A stretch of DNA of 64,000 nucleotides from Bacteroides muris (ex Afrizal et al. 2022) (lineage in GTDB: Bacteria > Bacteroidota > Bacteroidia > Bacteroidales > Bacteroidaceae): NCBI RefSeq assembly GCF_004793475.1, contig NZ_SRYZ01000015.1, forward strand, positions 18,182 through 82,181. Direction: 5' to 3'. The position numbers were made by a program, and so were the translations under genes. Each line of letters opens with the position of its first letter. The first letter of the stretch is position 1. This document shows positions 37,982-45,098 of the stretch, in pieces. The notes under the pieces are model-generated. The model was not told the DNA's origin and did not search any database. It was given only the letters and a program-made list of their open reading frames with translations.

Positions 37982-38254
37982 CGGTAAAGCTTCAAAGGAA
38001 TAATTTGCTAAAATGAATTATCTTTTGCAAAGATATCTGTTCTTTTTAATAAAAGAAGTAATTATCGTTTCTTTTTTAAAATATTTTAGTATTTAATGGA
38101 ATAGTACTGCTCTTCCATGTTATGGCATCTTAGTGCAACCGGAAAGCAGGATACGTGCATAAGTCTGTCAGGAAGACAGTACAGGAAAAATATAACTAAA
38201 AGGCTTTTAATGCTACCCCACTACGGAAACGAGGTTGATAGGAAACACGAAATA
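37982..38254. promoter_or_regulatory. Candidate invertible promoter segment upstream of susC pair 3
   Basis: The 273 bp between perfect 16-bp inverted repeats include a minus-strand -7 box facing the transporter gene and no gene. Flipping the segment would turn the promoter away from susC, towards 38271-38500 and the 3' end of pckA. The bounding dyad is related to the one at the inner edges of the 81-bp repeats of pair 2. Confidence 0.6.
38028..38035 (-). promoter_or_regulatory. -7 box TATCTTTG for susC pair 3
   Basis: Exact minus-strand consensus. It would give a leader of about 210 nt that crosses the left 16-bp arm before the ATG at 37810. Confidence 0.6.
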
Positions 38255-38270
38255 AGTTCCTACAGAACTT
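38255..38270 (+). repeat. 16-bp inverted repeat, right arm (pair 3 promoter)
   Basis: AGTTCCTACAGAACTT, the exact reverse complement of 37966-37981. Similarity does not extend beyond the 16 bp on either side. Confidence 0.9.
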
Positions 38271-38502
38271 GTAGTACAATTTGCACATGAAGGCTTCCCT
38301 GAATTATTATTTTCTGTATGGTGCGATTATAAGTGCTGATGATAAGTTCTTAATATTATCTGTTATTCAGGCTGCGTTGAAATTTCTTTCTATTTTTGAG
38401 GGTTGGCGGTGAAGGTGGCTTCGGAAGTGTGCGGAGTCATTATTTTACTGGTGGGCCGCGTTTTTATTGTGCAGACTAGCTTTTGAATTTGCTCATATAA
38501 AG
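38271..38502. other. Gene-free spacer before pckA terminator
   Basis: No gene, RNA or recognisable repeat was seen in these 232 bp between the right 16-bp arm and the pckA terminator. Confidence 0.5.
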
Positions 38503-38532
38503 AAAGCGGCTCCCGAAAACGGGAGCCGCTTT
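38503..38532. terminator. Terminator of pckA
   Basis: AAAGCGGCTCCC (38503-38514) and GGGAGCCGCTTT (38521-38532) form a 12-bp stem with a 6-nt loop, just after the pckA stop on the minus strand. Confidence 0.85.
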
Positions 38533-38554
38533 AACTTTATGCAAATTGCTGTTA

Positions 38555-40162
38555 TTAGAGTTTCGGACCAGCGGTAACCAGAGCCTTGCCAGCTTCGTTG
38601 CCAGTGAACTTAGCGAAGTTCTTGATGAAGCGGCCAGCCAGGTCTTTTGCTTTTTCTTCCCATTGGCAAGCGCATTCGTAAGTGTCGCGAGGATCAAGAA
38701 TCTTCGGATCTACGTTAGGCAATTCAGTAGGTACTACGAAGTCGAAGAAAGGAATAACCTTCGTCGGAGCTTTGTCGATAGAACCGTCGAGGATAGCGTC
38801 GATGATACCACGAGTATCTTTGATGGAGATACGTTTGCCGGTACCGTTCCAACCGGTGTTAACCAAGTATGCCTTAGCACCAACCTTGTTCATCTTCTTA
38901 ACCAGCTCTTCTGCATATTTAGTAGGATGCAGGCTTAAGAAAGCAGCACCGAAGCAAGCAGAGAATGTCGGAGTCGGTTCAGTGATACCACGTTCTGTAC
39001 CGGCCAACTTGGCAGTAAAGCCTGACAAGAAGTAGTACTGAGCTTGTTCAGGGTTCAGGATAGATACCGGAGGCAATACACCGAATGCGTCGGCAGACAA
39101 GAAGATTACCTGGTGAGCGTGAGGACCCTTGGAAACCGGCTTAACGATGTTGTTGATGTGGTAGATAGGATAAGAAACACGAGTGTTTTCAGTTACGCTC
39201 TTGTCGGCGAAGTCAATCTTGCCGTCAGCAGCAACTGTAACGTTTTCCAACAGAGCGTCACGCTTGATGGCAGCGTAAATGTCGGGTTCGCTTTCTTTAT
39301 CCAGATTGATAACCTTAGCGTAGCAACCACCTTCGTAGTTGAATACACCTTCGTCATCCCATCCGTGTTCGTCATCACCAATCAACAGACGTTTCGGGTC
39401 GGTTGACAGAGTAGTCTTGCCTGTACCTGACAGACCGAAGAAGATGGCAGAGTCAGTGCCTTCCATGTTGGTGTTGGCAGAGCAGTGCATAGAAGCGATA
39501 CCACGCAACGGGTTCTTGTAGTTCATGATAGAGAACATACCCTTCTTCATTTCACCACCGTACCAAGTGTTCAGGATAACCTGTTCGTTGGTCTTCAAGT
39601 TGAATACAGTAGCTGTTTCAGAGTTCAAGCCCAGTTCCTTGTAGTTGTCAACTTTTGCCTTGGAAGCATTGAATGATACGAAATCGGGTTCTCCGTAGTT
39701 AGCCAGTTCCTCAGCTGTGGGGCGGATGAACATGTTAGTTACGAAGTGAGCCTGCCATGCCACTTCCATGATGAAACGTACTTTCATACGGGTAGCGGGG
39801 TTGGCGCCACAGAAAGTATCGACAACAAACAGACGCTTGCCGCTCAGCTGCTTAACAGCCTTAGCCTTCAGGTCAGCCCAAGCTTCTTCAGAGCAAGGTT
39901 TGTTGTCGTTTTTGTATTCTTCAGAAGTCCACCATACAGAATCCTTGCTGGCTTCATTCATTACGAAGAATTTATCTTTAGGGGAACGACCGGTATAGAT
40001 ACCTGTCATTACATTTACAGCACCCAGTTCAGTTACCTGACCTTTTTCAAAACCTTCCAAACCTGGTTTGGTTTCTTCTGCGAACAGTACATCGTAAGAC
40101 GGGTTGTGGAAAACTTCCTTCACGTCTTGGATACCGTACTTGCTTAAATCTAAATTTGCCAT
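38555..40162 (-). CDS. pckA: Phosphoenolpyruvate carboxykinase (ATP)
   Basis: 535 aa. In Bacteroides this enzyme fixes CO2 onto PEP to give oxaloacetate and ATP on the way to succinate, besides its gluconeogenic role. The P-loop [13 protein letters not shown], the metal-binding [20 protein letters not shown] and the substrate-site RSPKDKF are all present. It is monocistronic, between its own terminator and the TACTTTTG box at 40305-40312. Confidence 0.97.
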   Translation of the reverse strand: MANLDLSKYGIQDVKEVFHNPSYDVLFAEETKPGLEGFEKGQVTELGAVNVMTGIYTGRSPKDKFFVMNEASKDSVWWTSEEYKNDNKPCSEEAWADLKAKAVKQLSGKRLFVVDTFCGANPATRMKVRFIMEVAWQAHFVTNMFIRPTAEELANYGEPDFVSFNASKAKVDNYKELGLNSETATVFNLKTNEQVILNTWYGGEMKKGMFSIMNYKNPLRGIASMHCSANTNMEGTDSAIFFGLSGTGKTTLSTDPKRLLIGDDEHGWDDEGVFNYEGGCYAKVINLDKESEPDIYAAIKRDALLENVTVAADGKIDFADKSVTENTRVSYPIYHINNIVKPVSKGPHAHQVIFLSADAFGVLPPVSILNPEQAQYYFLSGFTAKLAGTERGITEPTPTFSACFGAAFLSLHPTKYAEELVKKMNKVGAKAYLVNTGWNGTGKRISIKDTRGIIDAILDGSIDKAPTKVIPFFDFVVPTELPNVDPKILDPRDTYECACQWEEKAKDLAGRFIKNFAKFTGNEAGKALVTAGPKL

Positions 40163-40304
40163 TTCTTTTAATGATTTAAAATGTTGGTATTTGGTTTATA
40201 TTCTCTTTTCTTTAATTCTTTTTTTCCTTTGATTTACAAGGGAAAACGGGTGTAGAAAAATCTCTTTTTTCCTGCTTTTCAGTAAGTCCCTTGTCTTTCG
40301 CCTA

Positions 40305-40312
40305 CAAAAGTA
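40305..40312 (-). promoter_or_regulatory. -7 box TACTTTTG for pckA
   Basis: Exact minus-strand TAnnTTTG, giving a leader of about 135 nt. The rest of the 296-bp gap to upp holds no other feature except a TTACTTTG sequence just before upp (about 40428-40435), close to consensus on the plus strand. Confidence 0.5.
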
Positions 40313-40458
40313 ATACTTTCTTTTTAAAGAAAGGCCCTATTAGAGAAATTTTTCTCTAATGAGAAATCTTTTATAAAACCATAACAAGATCTGCTAACTG
40401 AATGTTGCAAATTGGGTGAAATTCGTTTACTTTGCAGCACATTAGCACATTTATAATT

Positions 40459-41118
40459 ATGAAGGTTATCAACTTTGCCGAGGCAAATTCCGTTTTGAAC
40501 CAATACGTGGCGGAAATCCGTGATGTAGCAGTCCAAGGTGACCGTATGCGTTTCCGGCGTAATATTGAACGCATTGGAGAGATAATGGCGTATGAAATGA
40601 GTAAGGAACTGACGTATTCCATCAAGCGGGTACAGACTCCTTTGGGAGTGGCACCGGTCAGCACCCCCGATGACGAGGTGGTGATTGCCACTGTTTTCCG
40701 TGCCGGACTACCCTTGCATACGGGTTTCTTGAACGTGTTCGACCGTGCCGGAAATGCGTTCGTTTCAGCTTACCGTTATTATAAGGATAAGGAATGCCGC
40801 ACGGTGGATGTACACATCGAATACATCGCTACTCCGGATTTGTCCAAGAAGACATTATTGATTGTAGACCCGATGCTTGCCACGGGTGAAAGTATGGAAC
40901 TGGCCTGGAAGGCTCTCATCACCAAGGGGATGCCGGCCAAGTTGCAGATAGCTTGTGTCATAGCCAGTCGGCAGGGTGTAGAACATCTGGAAAAGTTGTT
41001 TCCCGGAGATGAAGTAACCTTGTGGTGTGCAGCCATCGACCCGGAGATGAACGAGCATTCCTATATTGTGCCCGGGCTGGGAGATGCGGGCGATCTGGCG
41101 TTTGGCGAGAAAATCTGA
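40459..41118 (+). CDS. upp: Uracil phosphoribosyltransferase
   Basis: Salvages uracil with PRPP to form UMP. About 219 aa from the ATG at 40459, where MKVINFAEANSVLNQYVAEIRD matches Bacteroidales members. The PRPP-binding motif is VDPMLATGESM, preceded by ATVFRAGLPLHTG, and the uracil-binding C-terminus is PGLGDAGDLAFG. It stands alone, divergent from pckA and convergent with korB. Confidence 0.93.
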   Translation: MKVINFAEANSVLNQYVAEIRDVAVQGDRMRFRRNIERIGEIMAYEMSKELTYSIKRVQTPLGVAPVSTPDDEVVIATVFRAGLPLHTGFLNVFDRAGNAFVSAYRYYKDKECRTVDVHIEYIATPDLSKKTLLIVDPMLATGESMELAWKALITKGMPAKLQIACVIASRQGVEHLEKLFPGDEVTLWCAAIDPEMNEHSYIVPGLGDAGDLAFGEKI

Positions 41119-41217
41119 GTTGCCTTTACTCTTATGAAAAACCCTTCATCTCTGCCTTGGAGGCTTTGATGAAGGGCATGATAAAACAAGGGCCATTCTT
41201 ATATTACGTCGGGAAGA

Positions 41218-42222
41218 TTACTTCACTTCCCACGTATCGTTGGTCATTAACAACTCCTCGAAGTTGTGGTATTTCTTCTGGGCGGATACTTCTGCTATTT
41301 GCGCCTCCACAGCCTCGTCGTAGGTAGGAGCTTCCACATCACGGATGACGCCGAGTGCAATCGGAAAGTCGGGACCTTCCATCAGGGCGAGCTTCAGTTG
41401 CAGGGTGTTGTCCTCGCAGTGGGCGTTGTGCACCAGGATGTCTTTTTCGGTGATTCCGTTTTCGCCCAGCTTCACTACTTTCAGGCCGAATCCTTCCTGC
41501 ACCAGTCCATATTCATTGTTTTCGCCGAAGAGCATCGGTTCGCCGTGTTTCAGGTAGATGGCGTTCCTGGCACGGTCTTCCTTTTTGGCTACCATGTCGT
41601 GTGTGCCGTTGTTGAAGATAACGCAGTTTTGCAGTATTTCGCATACCGAAGCACCTTTATGGTTGTAGGCGGCTTTCAAGATGTCTATGGTACCGGCGGC
41701 ATCGGTGGCTACGGCGCGGGCAAAGAAGTGGCCACGTGCGCCGAAGCAGAGTTCTGCCGGACGGAAGGGGTCTTCTACGGTACCGTAGGGCGATGATTTG
41801 CTGACGAATCCGCGGGGCGACGTGGGCGAGTACTGTCCTTTGGTCAAGCCGTAGATGCGGTTATTCAGTAGAATCATGTTTAGGTTGATGTTACGGCGGT
41901 TGGCATGGATGAAGTGGTTGCCGCCGATGGCGAGTCCGTCTCCGTCGCCCGACACTTGCCAGACGGCCAGTTGCGGGTTGGCCACCTTGCAGCCTGTGGC
42001 AATGGCGGCCGCACGACCGTGAATGGTGTTCATGCCGTAGGTATTCATGTAGTGGGGCAGGCGGCTGGAACAGCCGATACCCGAAATCACTGCGATGCTG
42101 TGGGGAGCCACGCCTATCTCGGCCATGGCTTTGTGCAGGGAGGCCAGGAAAAAGTGGTCGCCGCAACCCGGACACCAGCGGGGTTGTCCTTTCTTATAAT
42201 CTTTTGCTGTATATTCGCACAT
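41218..42222 (-). CDS. korB: 2-oxoacid:ferredoxin oxidoreductase, beta subunit
   Basis: Thiamine-diphosphate-binding subunit of 334 aa, probably for 2-oxoglutarate. The N-terminal WCPGCGDHFFL holds two of the iron-sulfur ligand cysteines. The ThDP-binding motif is GDGDGLAIGGNHFIHANRRN. It follows korA by 28 bp. Together the subunits decarboxylate a 2-oxoacid to acyl-CoA with reduction of ferredoxin, or run in reverse as CO2-fixing enzymes. The substrate call rests on family resemblance. Confidence 0.92.
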   Translation of the reverse strand: MCEYTAKDYKKGQPRWCPGCGDHFFLASLHKAMAEIGVAPHSIAVISGIGCSSRLPHYMNTYGMNTIHGRAAAIATGCKVANPQLAVWQVSGDGDGLAIGGNHFIHANRRNINLNMILLNNRIYGLTKGQYSPTSPRGFVSKSSPYGTVEDPFRPAELCFGARGHFFARAVATDAAGTIDILKAAYNHKGASVCEILQNCVIFNNGTHDMVAKKEDRARNAIYLKHGEPMLFGENNEYGLVQEGFGLKVVKLGENGITEKDILVHNAHCEDNTLQLKLALMEGPDFPIALGVIRDVEAPTYDEAVEAQIAEVSAQKKYHNFEELLMTNDTWEVK

Positions 42223-42250
42223 AATGTTTTGCTTTAAAATTGATGGTTGG

Positions 42251-44098
42251 TTATTTATCCATTAACTTGCTGAAGGCTTCTGCCAGTTCGTTCACCAGGA
42301 ACGGCTGTCCCTTTACTTGGTTGAACTGATAGGGCACGAATCCGTCTACTTTCATGCGCAGGTAGCCGGCGAACTGTCCCATGTTCTGTTCGGCCACTAC
42401 GACTTTCTTGTAGCGCTTCATCACTTCGGCCGTGTTCTTGGGCAGCGGGTTGATGTACTTGAAGTGGGCCAAGGCCACCTTTTTGCCTGCTGAGCGCAGT
42501 TCGTCCATGGCGGCGTGCAGGTGTCCGTAGGTTCCGCCGAAGCCCACGATGAGCAGGTCGGCATCGTCGCGGTCGCCCAGCACTTCTACGTCGGGCACGG
42601 CAATCTTGTCTATCTTTTCCTGGCGCAGGTGCGTCATGAGGTCATGGTTTTCGGGATCGGTAGAGATGGCACCCGTCTTGTCGTCCTTCTCCAGTCCGCC
42701 CAAGATGTGGGCAAATCCTTCGGTGCCCGGCACGGCCCAGTAGCGTACGCCAGTTTCGGGGTTGCGTTGGTAGGGAGTCCATTCGCCTTTCATCTCGGGG
42801 CGCACGTAGGGCGGGCAGATGGCGGGATATTCTTTCAGGTCGGGTAGTTTCCAGGCGGCCGAGCCGTTGGCTACGAAGGCGTCGGTCAGCAGCACGACGG
42901 GAGTCATGTGCTCCAAGGCAATCTTGGAAGCTTCGTAGGCGGCTTCGAAGCAGTCGGTGGGTGACGTGGCGGCTAGCACCGGCATGGGGCTTTCGCCGTT
43001 ACGGCCGAAGAGTACCTGCAAGAGGTCGGTCTGTTCCGATTTGGTAGGGAGTCCGGTGGCCGGACCGCCGCGCTGTACGTCGAGCACTACCAGCGGCAGT
43101 TCCATGATGACGGCCAGGTTCATGGCTTCGGATTTCAGGCAGATGCCCGGTCCCGAAGTGGAAGTGACGGCCAGCGCGCCGGCAAACGAGGCGCCTACGG
43201 CAGAGGCGCAACCCGAGATTTCGTCCTCGCATTGCACGGTCTTTACACCCAGCGATTTGTGCTTGGACAGTTCGTGCAGCACGTCGGTGGCGGGAGTGAT
43301 GGGATAGGAACCGAGGTATAGGCTTAGTCCTGCTTTTTCGGCGGCGGCGATGAAGCCGTAGGCAGTCGCCTTGTTCCCCGTGATGTCCATGTAGCGGCCG
43401 GGTACGGTGGCTTTGCTCTCTATGCGGTACGTGTGTGATACGGAGGAGTGCGTGTTGTGCCCATAGTCGTATCCGGAGTGTATTACCCGGATGTTTGCTT
43501 CGGCAATCTGGGGCTTTTTGGCGAATTTCTCGCGGATGAAGTCTTCGGCAATCTTCAGGTCGCGGTTGAAGAGCCAGCATACCAAGCCTACGGCAAACAT
43601 GTTGCGGCATTTCATCATCGACTTGTTGTCCATACCCGTGTCGGCAAGACAGTCTTTCACCATCTGCGAGATGGGGGCGGCTATCACATCTTGTCTGATG
43701 CCCATTTCCTCTATCGGATTATCGGTCTTGAAGGCAGCCTTTTCCAAGTCCGACTTCTGGAAAGCATCTGTGTCGATGATGATACAGGCAGTCGGTTTGG
43801 CGAATTTATATTGTGTTTTCAGCGCAGCGGCATTCATGGCTACCAGCACGTCGCATTGGTCGCCAGGTGTATAGACTTTGTCTGCACCGACGTGTACCTG
43901 AAAACCGGAAACGCCGGTAAGCGATCCTTGCGGGGCGCGAATGTCTGCCGGATAGTCGGGGAATGTGCTGATGTCATTGCCCACCGTAGCCGAAACTGTA
44001 GAGAAGATGTTGCCGGCGAGTTGCATACCGTCGCCGGAGTCTCCGGAGAAGCGGACTACCACTTGCTCCAGTTCTTTGACCATCATGTCGTTTGCCAT
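42251..44098 (-). CDS. korA: 2-oxoacid:ferredoxin oxidoreductase, alpha subunit (gamma-alpha fusion)
   Basis: 615 aa. An N-terminal gamma domain (about 1-195: VVRFSGDSGDGMQLAGN) is fused to the pyrimidine-binding alpha domain (about 215-600), with YPITPATDVLHELSKH and EDEISGCASAVGASFAG. This fusion is the form usual for KorA of Bacteroidetes. The gene is first in a two-gene operon with korB. Confidence 0.92.
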   Translation of the reverse strand: MANDMMVKELEQVVVRFSGDSGDGMQLAGNIFSTVSATVGNDISTFPDYPADIRAPQGSLTGVSGFQVHVGADKVYTPGDQCDVLVAMNAAALKTQYKFAKPTACIIIDTDAFQKSDLEKAAFKTDNPIEEMGIRQDVIAAPISQMVKDCLADTGMDNKSMMKCRNMFAVGLVCWLFNRDLKIAEDFIREKFAKKPQIAEANIRVIHSGYDYGHNTHSSVSHTYRIESKATVPGRYMDITGNKATAYGFIAAAEKAGLSLYLGSYPITPATDVLHELSKHKSLGVKTVQCEDEISGCASAVGASFAGALAVTSTSGPGICLKSEAMNLAVIMELPLVVLDVQRGGPATGLPTKSEQTDLLQVLFGRNGESPMPVLAATSPTDCFEAAYEASKIALEHMTPVVLLTDAFVANGSAAWKLPDLKEYPAICPPYVRPEMKGEWTPYQRNPETGVRYWAVPGTEGFAHILGGLEKDDKTGAISTDPENHDLMTHLRQEKIDKIAVPDVEVLGDRDDADLLIVGFGGTYGHLHAAMDELRSAGKKVALAHFKYINPLPKNTAEVMKRYKKVVVAEQNMGQFAGYLRMKVDGFVPYQFNQVKGQPFLVNELAEAFSKLMDK

Positions 44099-44219
44099 AA
44101 CTTACGATTTACTATGAATTAAATAGTTCTTTTAGAGGTTAATGTATTTTTCATTGGGACAAATTTCGTAAAGTTAATCGGATTAACAAAACTTTTTTCG
44201 GAAAATCGATGGAAAGCAT

Positions 44220-44227
44220 TATCTTTG
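44220..44227 (+). promoter_or_regulatory. -7 box TATCTTTG for tRNA-Arg
   Basis: Exact plus-strand consensus 70 bp before the mature tRNA end, pointing at the tRNA gene and away from korA. Confidence 0.55.
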
Positions 44228-44297
44228 CACTCGCAATCTGCTGCAGATAGCAGGAAATATGCAGAAGGGCTTGCTCCTTGACGGACAGCAGAAGCCT

Positions 44298-44372
44298 GCC
44301 TTGGTAGTTCAACGGATAGAATAGATGTTTCCTAAACATTAGATAGGGGTTCGATTCCCCTCCGAGGTACCA
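44298..44372 (+). tRNA. tRNA-Arg (anticodon CCU)
   Basis: A 75-nt cloverleaf with encoded CCA. The acceptor stem GCCTTGG pairs with CCGAGGT (two G-T-type pairs), and the D stem is GTTC/GAAT. The anticodon stem GATGT/ACATT holds the loop TTCCTAA (anticodon CCT). The T arm is AGGGG-TTCGATT-CCCCT, followed by discriminator A and CCA. It reads AGG. Confidence 0.93.
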
Positions 44373-44418
44373 CTTTCATTCCATTTTTTGCCCTCATTCT
44401 GATGCTTGTTTTTATTCC

Positions 44419-44912
44419 TCACCGCCTTCACCTCTGTTCTGAATCTCCCTATTCATCGGCTTTTCCGGTGAAAGTGGTTTGGGTTTGTGTTCGCTTTCCC
44501 GTTGAGTGACGGGAAGTTGTAGTTTGGCTTGTTGTCAATTTCACTGCAATGGAAAAATGTGGTGGCAACGCAACGGTGATGAACATGGCTGCAAGATTCT
44601 GCAAGCTGTTTGCACTGTCACTGCATAACGGTTGCAGCGCTACTGCACAACAGTTGCAGCGCTACTGCAAAGCTGTTGCAGCGCTACTGCAAGTATAGTT
44701 GCAGTGTCACTGCAAAACTGTTTCAGAATTTTGCAGTGCTTGTCCTTTGATTCATAATCAGTTGACTGTCGGCAGAAGGTGCTCTGCCAAGGAGGGTTGT
44801 ACAATTGATGAGATAGGTGCGTTAACGGTTGTGAGATGCGGTAATGCAAAAAAGGAGTTTCACCGGAAAAGCCGATGAATAGGGAGATTGGAGACCGAGG
44901 TGAAGGTGATGA
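44419..44912. mobile_element. Non-coding element bounded by inverted repeats (MITE-like)
   Basis: Positions 44442-44473 and 44858-44889 are perfect 32-bp inverted repeats. A second block (44425-44434/44897-44906, 10 bp perfect) lies seven bases further out on both sides, giving arms of about 50 bp. The roughly 385-bp interior has no credible gene and contains a 22-bp-period array. A 19-bp core of the arm also occurs alone at 8726-8744. The layout resembles a miniature inverted-repeat element. No target-site duplication was recognised, so mobility is an inference. Confidence 0.5.
44588..44738. repeat. 22-bp-period array of TTGCAG...CTGCAA dyads, second copy
   Basis: TTGCA starts at 44610, 44632, 44654, 44676, 44699 and 44731, mostly 22 bp apart. 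Several units contain TTGCAG-CGCTA-CTGCA(A/C). The flank after the array (near 44744-44765, read on the minus strand: CTGATTATGAATCAAAG) resembles the flank before the array at 7.2 kb (CTGAATCAATTGATAAG), so the two loci are homologous beyond the units. Confidence 0.8.
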
Positions 44913-44945
44913 AAGGTGAAAATTACTTTTGATGTTATGATTTTG

Positions 44946-45013
44946 GGCGCTGATTACACGGATTTCGCGTTTATTGGTTGTTCTTTCTGTGAAATCCGTG
45001 TAATTCAGTGCTT
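44946..45013. repeat. Dispersed hairpin element (GATTACACGG family), copy 4
   Basis: TGATTACACGGATTT (44951-44965) and AAATCCGTGTAATTCA (44992-45007) form a near-perfect stem. It lies downstream of the GH20 gene's 3' end and may help terminate it. Confidence 0.7.
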
Positions 45014-45098
45014 GAAAAGGTAGTGAACCGGATGTTTGTCCGTGGCAGGTTCTCGACGACTCCCGTGCCTCTGTATTCGCACCGGTCGGCTTGTTTTG

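Noticed and set aside
44640..44849. 69-codon minus-strand frame inside the inverted-repeat element as a transposase
   Set aside because: It starts with TTG, runs through the repeat array and has no transposase motif.
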